Source of the DNA: Zygnema cylindricum | Lineage: Eukaryota > Streptophyta > Zygnematophyceae > Zygnematales > Zygnemataceae | Assembly: GCA_037447655.1 (NCBI GenBank) | Contig: JBBHKE010002980.1 | Coordinates: forward strand, 1-64,000 | Reading direction: 5' to 3' | DNA: 64,000 nucleotides | Shown here: one piece after another, positions 47,784 to 59,306 of the stretch | How the letters are laid out: the number at the start of each line of letters is the position of its first letter | How positions within the stretch are numbered: the stretch's first letter is position 1 | Translations under genes and position numbers: made by a program | The notes under the pieces: generated by a model | Told to the model about the DNA's origin: nothing | The model's input: only the letters and a program-made list of their open reading frames with translations | Database searches by the model: none

Positions 47784-48696
47784 GACAATTCCGGTAATTC
47801 AAGAAGTGAAGGCAAACTGACCGCGCGGAGAGAAGCAATCTCTAAGCTGACGAGACTCGATTGGCTGCGAGGGCGGATGGCGACTTTATCAACAAGGGTT
47901 GAGGGTTTCACTTTTGGATTCTGCAAAGCGTCGCAGCGTACGAGGTTATCGCAGCGTCCAACATTTATAAGACTGCGCTGCTGCGGCGAAACCAAGGGTC
48001 CGTTGTTACCAACGTAGTGAAACACAATTGCGCCGTTGCGCTTTCTTGCCAGCGCAGCGGTGGTGCTGCGTTCCTCTGACAGCACCGCGACTATGTTGCG
48101 CTGCGGTGGCTGCGCTGCTATAGCGCTGCGGTGCGGTAACATCGCCGCTGCGTTTCTTTGCCGCGTCCCCCATATAATTGCGATGGTTGCGACGCTGCAA
48201 TTCGTTCCTTTATTGCGGCCGCAGCGATTGCCCCTCCGGCGAAGCCGAGTGTCCTCACTCTGCTGAAACCGGCGCAGCAACTCTGGGGAATGAAGATCCT
48301 CCTCGTCCACCCAAGAGTCATCCTCAACACCGTAGCCCTTCCAACGCACCAAATATTGGCTAGAGTTGGAATTCCGAGAGCAGCGCGACTGAAGGATCTC
48401 TTCCACCTCATACCCGTCCGAGGTACCCCGAATGGATGGTAAAAGAGTATTCCGTCGTCGATTAGGAAACATCGAATCAGGGTCGCGGAATGGTTTAAGG
48501 AGGGAAATATGGAAGACATTATGGATATGCCAGTCTTTCGGAATATCCAACTTATAAGCCACTTCGCCTACACGGGAGAGAACTGACAATGGGCGCGTGA
48601 ATTTCGGGGCTAACTTCTTAGAGAGAGCACCCGCTAAGGAGAGGTTTGCCATATTAAGGCGAACCTTTTCCCCCACGTGAAAGACTACGTCCTTCC
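47784..48696 (-). pseudogene. Chromovirus integrase C-terminus with chromodomain
   Basis: FHVGEKVRLNMANL and VFHISLLKPF are the conserved end of Ty3/gypsy integrase. A chromodomain follows (YEVEEILQSR, YLVRWKGYG, DSWVDEEDL). After it comes a long Ala/Gln/Arg-rich tail encoded by GCAGCG-type repeats, reading into the next ORF region. Chromodomains target integration to modified histones. Confidence 0.9.
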
Positions 48697-49969
48697 TGTT
48701 GAAATTGATGTATTTTCTAGGTCTGTATTAGAAAAATAAATAGAGTAAGGTAGCAAAGGCAGCCTGCTTCTCGCTCAAACTCTCCAGTCCCCATACTTGT
48801 TGCAGTCACTGAAGACTGGAGAGAGAGCTAGAGCCATGGCTGTCCATAATGTCCAAGGAGATAGAGAATAGGCTAATACTTAGTTTGTACCAAAAAGGGG
48901 CTGCCGGAACAAGGATTTGATCCTGGTACCTACAAGCTATTTAAATACTCAGTAGACGTTAGCTTTAGCCATTATACCAAATCAACGTTGAGATGCATAG
49001 GGTACATTAGGTGTTTAAAAGTGTTCAGGTAGAGAATTGCCAAAAAAACTGAGAAATAACTAAAAGCTGCTCTAGACCATATTTGAATTTAGGTCTATGG
49101 AGAATTTTGGTAGTGGTACCCACACGTTATCCATTAAGGCACTAACGAAACGATACACGTGACATGTTTCACGCATATTTATCTATTGATCCAAAGGACT
49201 AATTCGAAGCAGACTAACGAAAACGCGCATTAATCAATTCATGCACGGAAGCCAATCGAAGCCGTATAAATACAACTGATCGGACGGCCACCATTACAAC
49301 CGCCACCCACAATAAGCTTTCAGCGGCCTTTGAGGATAACGTCACGCGGTGCCACGTGGCGCCACATTATTTGATACCCGAGAAGATGGGAGGAGGAACC
49401 ATGGCTCTCGATTTGGCAAATGTTACCTTGTAGACCATGTCGTACAATGGTCGTACAATAAGTATATTGCCTATCGTACCTTCTTGTACTATATATTGTT
49501 CCTATTGGACTAGGGTTTAGTAGTAGGTAGTCGTGAGTAGGCAGACCAAGACTTAGTGATATTTAGGTGCCTCTCTCTAAGAGAGCTTGTAACTATAAAG
49601 GTCATCTTTGACCAACCATAACTTAATGCTCGGGTGAGCAAATTCAGTGATTCTTTTCGCTACAGACTCAGGGGAGTCCAAGCTACACAGGGGTGTAGTT
49701 GGTCAGAGTCTTTGCGTGCCAAGGTGGCACTTATTCAGTGGGAAAGTCAAAGTGGGGAATATTGTCCAAAAACACATATTCAAGCTTTGCATTCTGTGGT
49801 GGAACTGAGCACACATAAGGTCTTCTCTTCACAGGGGTGAAGGTGTATTGGGGTTCTAATTGTCAAGGGATTATTCATTTGAGTTTATATCTACTTGGAG
49901 TCGGCACTATCTAGATTAGCTTCTTTTGGATCTGCGAATTCTGTGGGCAATGGAGCCCATAGAATTTCA
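48697..49969 (+). mobile_element. Solo copia LTR inside the chromovirus, TSD CTTCC
   Basis: 1273 bp from TGTTGAAATTGATG to CATAGAATTTCA, with CTTCC on both sides (48692-48696, 49970-49974). Removing it rejoins the integrase reading frame (HRK then DVVFHVGEKVRL). It carries the tRNA-like module and three hairpins. Confidence 0.93.
48913..48979 (-). other. tRNA-like A/B-box module in the solo LTR
   Basis: The minus strand has TGGTATAATGG (matches TRGYNNARNGG) and, at the other end, GGATCAAATCC (one mismatch to the B box). The span is 67 bp, the same as in the copia element LTRs. Core AACGTCTAC. Confidence 0.65.
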
Positions 49970-50128
49970 CTTCCGGTGAGCGCCTGCTTGCGACTTTTGG
50001 CGATCTTTTGCTAACTGGAGCGCCTTGGCCGCCTTTTCCAGGTTTCCTTGCAGCGTTTTGGCAATATCCTGAGCTGTTGGGGTATGGCAGTCCGCCACCA
50101 ATAAGTTTAGCAGAAGAGTGGGCTTTCG

Positions 50129-51338
50129 TCAATTTAGGGAGAATGGCGTAGCATTCGTAGACGAGTGCACCGCACTGTTGTACGCCACCTCAATCGCTGT
50201 TAAACGGTCCACCCAATCCATTTGGTGCACCGAGACATAAGCCCGCAACGCTTCCTCCAGAGTTCGATTCACCCTTTCAGTCTGACCATCAGTTTGAGGG
50301 TGGTAAGTTGTGGACATGGCCAACTGCGTGCCACACAATGCAAATAGATTTCTCCAAAAGTGGCTCACGAATTTGCGGTCGCGGTCGCTGACGATCCTCT
50401 TCGGAAGTCCGTGATGGCGGAATATCTCCCGAAAGAATAAGTCCGCGATATCTCGTGATGTGGCTCTGGTGGACGTGGGTAGGAAATGGGCCATTTTCGT
50501 CAAATAATCCACGACAACGAGAATTGTGACGTAGCCCTCTTTAGTCAGCGAAAGGGCTACAATGAAATATATCGAAATCGCCTCCTAAGGAACAGATGGT
50601 ATGGGAAGGGGTTGTAACAGGCCTTGTTGCCCTGAATTCGATTTGTTCCTATTACAGGAGTCACACGTCCAGACATATTCCGCAATGTCGCGAGTCATGT
50701 TCGGCCAGTAATACGCCTCAGCGACACGCGCGATTGTTTTATCCCGCCCTAAGTGTTCGTTGAGCGGCTCGTCGTGGCTTAGTTTAAGAATCGCGTGACG
50801 TAACTCCATATTTGTCAAAACATAAAGTCGTGTTCTTTTAATCGGTCTGTACCGCCACATACCATTGGCGGTTCGGATTAGTACCTTCCATTTACTGAGT
50901 TCCTTCAGTGTGTCGTCGTCGTCATAGGCGGCCTTTATCCTACTTAACCACAGTTCGTCCACTTGCATCGTACTAATGACTGCGCTGAGTTTCAAGTCTT
51001 GCGCTGCGGTCGCTGCAGCGGTGTTCTCCTTCACCAAGCTTACGTTTACATGTTACGATGCTTGCGGTCGTTGCTCTGCTACGGGCGCAGCGACTCCGGG
51101 TCTCCTTGACAGCGCATCCGCCGGGTTCGTCTTGCCCGGTTTATACTCGATGATCAGTTCCAGTTCGAAGGTCTGAAGAAACATCATCCATCGCACTTGT
51201 TTCTTGGACAGCTTCGGTTGTGTTTGTAAGTACTCTAGGGCGTGGTGATCCGTGATAACTGTGATCCACTTCCCTTAAATGTAACACTTCCAAACCTCTA
51301 GCGCATTGATGATAGCGATTGTCTCCTTCTCACAGGTG
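50129..51338 (-). pseudogene. Chromovirus RNase H end and integrase core
   Basis: RNase H text (CEKETIAIINALEVW, TDHHALEYL) precedes the integrase HHCC finger (LNEHLGRDKT, CDSCNRNK) and the DDE core: VVVDYLTKMAHF, VSDRDRKFVSHFW, and HPQTDGQTERVNRTLEEALR. A TGA/TAA break lies near 50585. The frame then runs to the solo LTR at 49969. Confidence 0.92.
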
Positions 51339-51535
51339 TTGATATTTGAGTATTTTATAGGTCTGTATTAAGATAGAAAAAGAGCTGAGGCGGTCTGCCT
51401 CTAACTCCCCTTTCCAAGCCCCCATACTTGTCGTAGTCACTGAAGGCTGGATAGGGAGCTAGAGCCATGGCTGCCTAGGCTCTCTAGAGAAGACAAGGGG
51501 TAAATTGTGTAGTCTTACCAAAAGTTAGTGGACGG
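51339..51535 (+). repeat. Truncated copia LTR fragment inside the chromovirus RNase H
   Basis: Begins TGTTGATATTTGAG and matches the first about 195 bp of the solo LTR at 30617, with the ACTTGTCGTAGTCACTGA block. About 50 codons of RNase H are missing at the site, so this is an insertion with target deletion or a later deletion. Confidence 0.8.
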
Positions 51536-51538
51536 ACG

Positions 51539-53160
51539 GTAACCAACCGCTCTTTCAGCGTGTTAAATGCTGCCCCTTGCGTCAGTTTTCATTCATAGGG
51601 CACGTCATTCTTGAGCAACTCTGTGAGCGGTTCAGCTATTTTTGCAAAACCCTCGACAATACGTCGATAGTAGGAGCATAATCCCAGAAAGCTTCGTAAC
51701 TCCGTATAATTCGCCGGCTGCGGCCACTCCATTACTGCCCTCGTTTTGTTCGGATCCACTGCGATTCCGTCCCGACTCACCACATGGCCCAGAAAATCAA
51801 TTTTCTCCTTGAAAAATTCACATTTGCTCCTCTTTGCGTACAACCTATTTTCCCGAAGGACTTGTAGGACCGTCCGTAGATGCGTTATATGATCATCCAC
51901 CGTTCGGCTATACACGAAGATGTCGTCTTGAAAGACGATGACAAACGCGTCCAGATATTGCCGAAAGATGGAATTCATTAAATGCATAAAAGTTGCCGGT
52001 GCGTTAGTCAGCCCGAACGGCATTACCTGAAATTGGAAATGACCATACCGAGTTCTAAACGCCGTCTTTTCCACATCTTCCTCGGCAATTCTAATCTGGT
52101 GATAGCCGCTCCGTAAGTCTATCTTCGAAAAATATTTGGCACCTCGAAGTCGATCCATTAATTCATCTATCCTCGGTAACGGGTACGCATTCTTCACCGT
52201 TAATTTGTTTAGCGCTCGGTAGTCTATACACATACGGAAACCTCCTTCTTTCTTGTTTACGAAGAGAATGGGGGCTCCATACGGTGACTTGTTCGGTTCG
52301 ATTGCTCCGGCTTCGACCAACTCCGCGAGTTGCTTTTTGAGTTCGTCTAACTCAGTGTAACTCATCTTGTACATCCGATTAGCCGGGGGTATCGCTCCGG
52401 GAACAAGCTCTATCTTATGGTCTACTTCGCGCTTTGGAGGTAGTCTTTCGGGGAGCTTCGGGGGAAATACATCTGCGTACTCCTCGAGAAGTCTTGTCAC
52501 GACTTTTGGGGCCTCTTTGGAAGTCTTTCCAGTGTCGTCACTTTCTTTTGAGTCGAAGTCGGGGTCCTTCTTCTTCCATTCCTCCGGAATCTCCTCCTTC
52601 GCCTCCTCCATTGGCTGGACGACCTCCATACTAATCGTTTCCCCTTTCTTGAGTGCCCTCTTAAGCTGTAAGGCCGAAAGTAGGCGTCCCTCTTCCGCGC
52701 CCTTACCAGCCGCTCCCGCTTTTACCTCTAACTCTTTTTCACCTTTCTTCACTCTCATATCGCCACTTTGCCAATCGATCGTCGGATTCCATTTTGGCAG
52801 CCACTGTTTCCCCAGGATTACTTCATGGTCTTCAAGAGGTAATACATGAAGCGTGTCATACCATCGGAATTTCCCAATTCCAACGCGTATCCTCGGAGTA
52901 CGATGGGTAATCGATAAGGAACTTCCGTCGGCCAATTGTAGTGACTGATGATCTTTTAGCACTACGAGAGGAAGTTTCAACTTTTTCACCATCGCCTCGT
53001 TGATGAAGTTCCCCGATGCTGTAGAGTCCACCATGAAGTTTGTTGCGTTCAATATCAAAGGGTCTCCTCCTTCTCCGGCTAACCTCATAATGTTAAGTGT
53101 TCCCTTTTTGGGACCTTTTCGTTTTGGACATTCTCGAGCCATATGATCTTGGGAACCGCA
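51539..53160 (-). pseudogene. Chromovirus protease and reverse transcriptase
   Basis: Continues from the zinc knuckle. The protease reads [12 protein letters not shown] where DSG is expected. RT has [49 protein letters not shown], and FQDD where YLDD is the rule. Both changes suggest loss of activity. The frame stops near 51589 and the start of RNase H is lost at the LTR fragment. Confidence 0.92.
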
Positions 53161-54031
53161 CTAGAAACATAGGCCATTTTGTCTCCTCCGCTGAATCTCC
53201 TCGGGGGATAAGTCATTCGCCTTGGTCTTGGTAGATTTCTTCTTTCTCCGCAGGACGTTGACCACTTTCGTATCCTCGTCAATTGCTCCGAGCTCCATAG
53301 GGGTTGGACCATCGTCTCGTCGGCTTCCTTCGCCGCTGCTCGACCCGTAATGATAAGGTCTGCGGAGGTTGAAGTCGACCGAATCGGTCCGCTCCGCGAA
53401 CTGGATGATTGCCGAGAGACTAGGAGTCATAGTTTCCCGAGCAAGCCATTGTTCCACATCCCTACGAATAGATGATTTAAGCCCCTTCACGTAGCGATCC
53501 ACGGCTTCATCTTCTGTCGTTGTGGGTATTTGAACTTTGCACTCCAAAAACCGCTGCGTAAATTCCAACACTGAGGTTCGTTCTTTCAACACTGCGATCT
53601 TATCTCTTGCCTCCTTCACCGTGTTGACAGGCTGCCAAGCGTCACGGAGGAGTTGAATGAAAAGAGCCCAAACGGTCGATATCTCATCATTCTCCACCAT
53701 TGTCCTCCACCATGCCCCCGCTGCCCCTTTAAGAAGACCACCCGCATAGTGAACCTTCTCACGATCCGATAGGTTAGGAAAATTCTCGAGATAGTTCGCA
53801 ACGGAGAATAGTTATGTGTCAAGGTTCTTGTGTCTTGCAGAGTCAAACTCGTCGGAAAGTCTTAATTTCGGTCTCCTGAAGTCTCTCTATGCCTCCATGA
53901 GGACGCTCTCCAAGACGGGACTCCAAGGCTGCGACGGTGTTACTCAGCTGCGCGTTTTGTAGTCTAACGCTTTCCAACTCCCTGAGAACTTGCGCTAACA
54001 TTTTTGTAGTGGATACGTCGTGTTCGTCCAT
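53161..54031 (-). pseudogene. Chromovirus gag
   Basis: Starts MDEHDVSTTKML at 54031 with a heptad-like coiled coil (RELESVRLQNAQL). A frameshift near 53860 and a TAA precede the capsid segment (AGAWWRTM, FTQRFLECK). The C-terminal zinc knuckle [14 protein letters not shown] is interrupted by an in-frame TAG between its first two cysteines (53160-53162). Confidence 0.85.
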
Positions 54032-54052
54032 GCCGTCGAGTCACGGGAAATA

Positions 54053-54065
54053 GCTCTGATACTAG
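54053..54065 (-). other. Primer binding site of the chromovirus
   Basis: CTAGTATCAGAGC follows the 5' LTR on the minus strand. TGGTATCAGAGC is the standard plant site for the initiator tRNA-Met 3' end. Confidence 0.85.
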
Positions 54066-54568
54066 TGTAAAAGGGCAATAGCGAACCACAGCACACCACA
54101 ATGCACAGCGGAAAACACCAAGGATCTTCCCGTAGCAACAGTAGGAACCCACAGCACTGACAGCACTGACAGACAAAGTTGCGCTTTATTCCTTGGAAGA
54201 GAATACAAGGTTTGCGCTCGTTGCGTAGGTCTACTCGAAGAGTGTCCTATCCACTAAGCCTACCTAAGCTGCTAGTCATCCTAGTACTGTAGAATTGTAC
54301 ACGTGGACCTTCACGGTCAACCTAGACAAATCCCCAAAATATCTTCTAAAACAATATCGTTCTATCTACATTCCGCGGCGTTGTTAAACTGCTAAGCTGC
54401 GTTGCTCTGCTGCGCTGCTATGCTACTACGCCACTAAGTAACTATGCTGCTAAGCTGCTATACTGCTATGTTGCGCTGGTCTGAAATCGCAGCTGCGCTG
54501 CTTTGACATCGCAACCATAGCAGCCTAGTTGCTAACTACTAAGTACCCAACTCTGTAACCCTGTTACA
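54066..54568 (-). repeat. 5' LTR of the chromovirus
   Basis: 503 bp, TGTAACAGGG to CTTTTACA on the minus strand. Rich in GCTGC/GCTGCG units near 54370-54500. It shows the uninterrupted ACACGTGGACC into which copia inserted in the other LTR. Confidence 0.95.
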
Positions 54569-57133
54569 ATTTCGTCTAAGTCCTCCTTTCTCCTCAAACT
54601 GCCATGTCTTAGCACACCTTGTTGAAGACTAGGGCTTAGGTTCGTCTCAATGGCGTATGGAATCTGTTCTTCCTTCCGCCGAGCCACGGCTTTCGCTGTA
54701 CTCCTTACGTGGAATCTTCTGAACTGCGGCTGTCTTTCCATTTCCTCCTGTATTCTCTGAGGTAAGAATTTTTTAGACTTCTCACTCTTAAAGTCTGATG
54801 AATATCTGATTTCTTCCTATATTCATTTCTGGCAATAATTTCATTAGATGACCTTGTGCCTCTTAGTATTTTTGGCTGCTCCGATAGTCTCAGGTAGAGC
54901 GTCTTAGAGTCATTTCTAGTTTGAAACTCTTTAGACCTTTCAGATTTTCTCTTGTTTGCTGTTCATTTTGAGTCTTTAATTTACCATTCTTTAAGTTTGA
55001 AAATTTGACCCAACTTTGACATAGGATTTTAAGATTTTGAAACTAATCTTTTTGTTTTCTCCCATCACGCCTTCCGCTGTGCTTGGCGTTTTCAGGTGCT
55101 CTCCACTCGTGATTGTAACCTCATGAGTTTCGGCCGCATCTGGAGTCCCTTGAAATGGATGATTTGAGAGGACATACTTGACACTGTGGTGAGAAATAAA
55201 TCCTGTCGTTCACATCCAATCTGTCCCAGTTTGTCAGTTATGGTCAACAATACATCTCTATATGTCTTGACTTTACAAGTCTTAACATTCGGTTTTTTTT
55301 TCTCATATTGCCATACTCATTGATGTGATGCTTTCTGTGACAGGTCTGGATTTCACCGGCTCTTTAGAGTCGTCCGTGGGTGTTCTCCTCGAATTTGCTC
55401 CCACTTTCTCGAATCTCTTTCTTAACACTTTGTAAGGATTTCCCCTTCCTTTAGTGTCTACAATCTTCTTTTGTTGTACTTTGCTCACCCGATGTGAGTA
55501 AAAGAGATCTGCAATGGTTAAGTTTTTGTTGTTCAATTGTACAGTTTTGTGAATCATATCTGTAGCTTCCTTAGTTGCTTCCTTTGTGGCCAAGTCACAG
55601 CTAGTTTTTGACCTTTCCCCTTCTCTCTCCAGTTTGCATATTGACGTTTGTGTCCTCTCTTCTTTGGTGTGTATGAACGTTAACTGAGTCCATATAACCG
55701 CTTGTAGCCCAATGGCTACTGCTAACATCGTAACTCCTCATGCGACTCCGCTCAGTCGTGACTATTTCTAATTGGTGAGTTCTATGGCCTCTAGTGATGA
55801 GAGTCTTGATGTTTTTTGTGTCTGTCATTGAATCTTGACTGCCTGTCTCCACTGTCTCTCTGGAAACTCGCGTAGCAACTTGCTTTGTTTGACTTCTGAC
55901 TTTTTGCTCGGAGACACTTAACTTCCTACATGTCATGTTCACCTTACCACTACGAGACTTTCTGATGTTTTCTGTTCTACTAACTCTTGTTCTGGTTTTG
56001 TTGCTTGGTTCTTCTATGATTGACAAGTTTCTTCATTCACATACCTTAGATTCTTATTTTTTTGGAATCTGCTGACGTTGGTGGTGAAGACATAGTCGGC
56101 TAGAACTGGTTTTCTAATACGTGGGGTTGTCTGATTTTTGTCACTTGATGACAAAGTTCCCTTGGTAAGTGTTCCCCTCCTTTCATCCACGCCTCTCTCC
56201 TCCTACGTTTTCTTTGCTTGTCATTGTGGGATGACACTCCTCGTGTGACCGCGCTTTCCTCGTGATTGTCGGAATCGGGCCAATTTTTTTGTGTAGACTG
56301 ACGCTTTGATCTTTTGCCATTTGTTTGCAGATTTAGCATATATGTTCGTTTGTCTCTTTTGGAGTTTTCGCCCTCTACAGTGTTGTTGTTGCAAACGAGC
56401 TCATGATCTGTGACTCGTTCTCCGATCTTTGCATCCCTTTTCTGGTAAGCCGTGTTGCTTAATTCTGCAACAAGCACATCCTCACTTCCCTCACTTTATA
56501 TGGATTTAATTACTCTGAGTTGGTTGCTGTAATCTTGTCTACAGTCTTTGGATTTGGTCTGATCTCTTTGTTGTGTGGGCGAGTTGCATCTGTCACTGTC
56601 TTCCTCCTTGCTTGGGTTCTCTGTGACACTTTGGCAATCTCCCCTCCTTGCATGTTCGATGCATGCTTCAAAGAGATACTCCTCCTTTTCACTGTGGATG
56701 AAACTCTTGTCTGTCACACTTTTGACTTCTGACTCCGTCTTCTCCTCGGCTGTTTGACTTCTGACTCCGTCTTCTCCTCGGCTGTTTGCAGGCTCCAGGG
56801 AGATCTGGAATCCTTGTCGATCTGTGACTCCTCGGTTCTGTTGGAAGCAGATTCCAACACTGCAATCACTACGTTGCTCCACGTCCATGTCCCCTTATTT
56901 CTGTATGACCTTGTAAGATTCCCATCGATGTCATCCAGGACGGATAGGATTAGTAACAATGTTCTTTCATCCTCTGAGAGCTGAAGCGTGATAGCATCGG
57001 CTTCATCTAGTAGACTAGTGAAGTGGGAAATGTGTGCCTTCATTGTCACTTTACTTCTGTACGGTATCATCATGAGTCTCTTTGACACCTCGATCTTTGC
57101 ACCGAATCCTCCCGCTGTCTTGTTTCCTCTCAT
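54569..57133 (-). pseudogene. Gag remnant and unassigned ORFs of the pol-less element
   Basis: A gag-like helical segment at 57133-56714 resembles the copia gag region (mutual fit with the retained pattern LxxLxDxxxxN). Downstream minus-strand fragments (56888-56496, 56477-56100, 56026-55303) are basic and Ser/Thr-rich, and part is shared with copy A (for example RRTPT near 55390 and 34530). No recognised domain. The polarity and overlaps suggest one eroded long ORF. Confidence 0.5.
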
Positions 57134-57345
57134 TGGATTCCTTTAAACCTCTTCACACATGAAGTGTCCTGAGGCCAGATGTCTCTCTTTCTCTCTCTAA
57201 GCATGTGATCCTCTTCCATTCTTGCCGCTTGTGTCTCGGCAGGAATCAAACTCGGTTTTATTTGGAGTCGTTCCACGTATCTGCAAGACTCTTCTCGGCT
57301 TAACTCCTTATTAGCTAGCTAGTTATAATTATGTAGTCAAGGGTT

Positions 57346-57359
57346 GTGGGCCCATAACC
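57346..57359 (-). other. Half-tRNA primer binding site of the pol-less element
   Basis: The minus strand reads GGTTATGGGCCCAC immediately after the LTR end. This is complementary to the anticodon arm of plant initiator tRNA-Met (recalled sequence), not to its 3' end. Drosophila copia and yeast Ty5 use the same kind of half-tRNA primer. Confidence 0.75.
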
Positions 57360-58063
57360 TGTCAGTTTTGCAGGGTCATATAAGTCAGTGAGCACCCAAC
57401 TTATAAACACATGAAATCTAAACACAGCGAAACTTAGCCTGTACGAACCACTAGGTAGATAGTAATGGGAGAGGCGTAGAAACACATCAATAGATTGGAC
57501 AGGTTTAGGCAGCTTAAGAAATTTAGTTATAGTCAAGGGGTCACAAGGCGTTAGCCGAAGTGAACCCCGATTGAAATACAAATTGTTCCTACGGACTATC
57601 TTTTAATAAAGTTGCATTCTCCTTCTATTGTCTATGATATGAATCCAAATAAAGAACGTACAAAGAGTTTTGATCGAATAAAGTAAATGCTTCTTCTATG
57701 AATCTTGAGAGTATTCTGAGTCTGAGAGTGATCTGCGTGCTATTTCCATGAGATAATTGTTCTAAGTGCCTTGGTGCACTTTATATCTTTCTATCTGTCA
57801 TCTTGTGATGAAATGCCTGAATATGTGGTGCAATGAGATGTTGCCATTTTGTTGCTTTCCACCACAAAGTGTCGCTCTGTGCTTCTGACACAATGTACTC
57901 AAAAGTAAAGTTGGCGGAATCGTCGTCAGATTCCGTACAAGTCGATTCATCGCGTCACGTCACGTCACGTCGCGTCACAAAATGTGAATCGGTAAAATTA
58001 TGCCGGTATAAGTGAATCGATGCCGGTACAAATAAATTGCCAAAGATCGCACTAAATCCAACA
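57360..58063 (-). repeat. 5' LTR of the pol-less element
   Basis: 704 bp, the pair of 39027-39729. It is followed on the minus strand directly by the primer binding site. Confidence 0.92.
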
Positions 58064-59306
58064 CGTGCCCTAATTTTTGAAAATTTTTATACAATTTCCA
58101 AGGACAAATAAAAGTGTAGAATTTTTATCTGTTTGCGTTTAATACGTCGAAGAAAAGTACACAATTTGTGTGGTTTTGTCCGTTTTCGTCCAGTAAGGAT
58201 TTTCTTTTGCAAAGGTCTCGAAATTCCGATGCCATTTCACAACGACCGGACAGGCGATGGGAAGGCAAATGGCATCTTCTTCAAAAGTGAAACTGTACAT
58301 GCTAGAAAGCGGTACGTCTACAATGTCACGGTAAGACATGCGACGTCACAAAGCAGTTCCAAAAAATAACGTGCGACCACAGATTGTAAACGTTGACATC
58401 CGTCACAGGTATTGTCGACGTATACAATCGTCACAAAGGTAAGTTACGATTTCGTCCTTGCAGACATAGGGACACTGGAAAACTAAGTCCGGCGGATCCG
58501 CGCTAAAATACAAAGTAAGTTCGCTAAGTTACAAGTACGTAGGGACATACCCTAAGCGTTACATTGAACTTAGACGCAAACTCAAACGAAACCTCTTTTA
58601 ACTGAAGTATGTACTTTTTGTACGGAAATATTAAAACGCACGAAACAAACAAAAAACTTTGTACGATATAATATAACGAACCGGCGGAAAAATATAAATT
58701 GAAATTAAATGAAACAAATGTGCGTCGTCACACGCGACGAAATCGAGCCACACTATCTACGAATCAACATTCTTACATTGATAACGAAATTTCGTTTCGT
58801 GTGTTTTAATATTTCTGTACAAAACGTACAGTGCTTCAGTTTAAAGAGGCTACGTTTTGAATTTGCGTTTAAGTTCAATGTAACGCTTAGACGACTAAAT
58901 CTCAATTTTGCGGCTAAAGTTTGATATCCAACGTGCTCTCACTGTGGAGCTCACGTAATGACAAAAAGTGACTGTCTGCAACACTTTATTTACATGTGGT
59001 TGCGGCAATTTTGTTACCGTAAACCTTCGCCGACCGTGTGAATTGCTAATTTTATTATGACGGTCGACGTTCGCAAGCGCGGCAAAAGTTTAACCGGTTG
59101 AAACAATATTTTGAAAATCAAAGTTGTCTAACCGATTGACCGTCAAATTTAGACTCAACGGTACTTTACTTATACCAATGTGTACTTAGAACGCACATTT
59201 TTTGACAAAATGACGTAAGTGACTGTGCCCAACCAAAAAAGTCATTGCCATGATCAATTCCCTTTATTTTATAACTAACAAGTTGCGACAACTGTACTGT
59301 ACTATA

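Larger units (their letters stand above)
40429..54568 (-). mobile_element. Ty3/gypsy chromovirus, TSD GTTTC/ATTTC, host of three copia insertions
   Basis: 5' LTR 54066-54568 (minus); 3' LTR 40429-40675 plus 46210-46472, split by a copia element. The primer site CTAGTATCAGAGC at 54053-54065 is one base off the usual initiator tRNA-Met 3'-end site. Domain order gag, protease, RT, RNase H, integrase, chromodomain is that of chromoviruses. Flanks GTTTC (40424-40428) and ATTTC (54569-54573) are the duplication; copy A of the host element shows the uninterrupted AGGGTTTCTTCTAAG at about 33713. The coding region has stops and frameshifts, so it is dead. Confidence 0.95.
39027..58063 (-). mobile_element. 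Pol-less copia-type LTR element (copy B), TSD CGTGC
   Basis: LTRs 39027-39729 and 57360-58063 (about 4 percent different by eye) and CGTGC on both sides (39022-39026, 58064-58068). On the minus strand it reads LTR, primer site (57359-57346), a gag-like stretch (57133-56714: LLLILSVLDDIDGNLTRSY), about 3 kb of unassigned sequence, a GTGGGAG polypurine tract and the 3' LTR. The interior is about 3.5 kb without the nested gypsy. Copy A has the same organisation, so this looks like a real non-autonomous family and not one decayed copy. Confidence 0.88.
38744..58552. mobile_element. PIF/Harbinger-type element split by a retrotransposon
   Basis: Ends GGGTATGTCCCCATG (38744) and GGGACATACCC (to 58552) are flanked by TAA (38741-38743, 58553-58555). 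The other foldback arm has GTCGTC-TAA-GCG with one TAA and no insert, confirming a 3-bp TAA duplication. Without the nested element it is about 770 bp, and the left part resembles 11146 onward. No transposase frame seen. Confidence 0.85.
38151..59262. mobile_element. Foldback element with roughly 475-bp inverted arms, host of a nested stack
   Basis: Left arm 38151-38743 (minus its MITE) plus 58553-58664, and right arm 58790-59262, are inverted copies starting GGGAATTGATCATGGCA. Flanks TTTGTTTT (38143-38150) and TTTATTTT (59263-59270) could be an 8-bp duplication with one mismatch. Without insertions the element is about 1.1 kb. No transposase. Assignment to hAT is only a guess from duplication length. 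Confidence 0.72.

Noticed and set aside
58556-58893. A separate 338-bp MITE with long inverted ends
   Set aside because: It is the centre of the larger foldback element: the left arm continues into it once the PIF element is removed.
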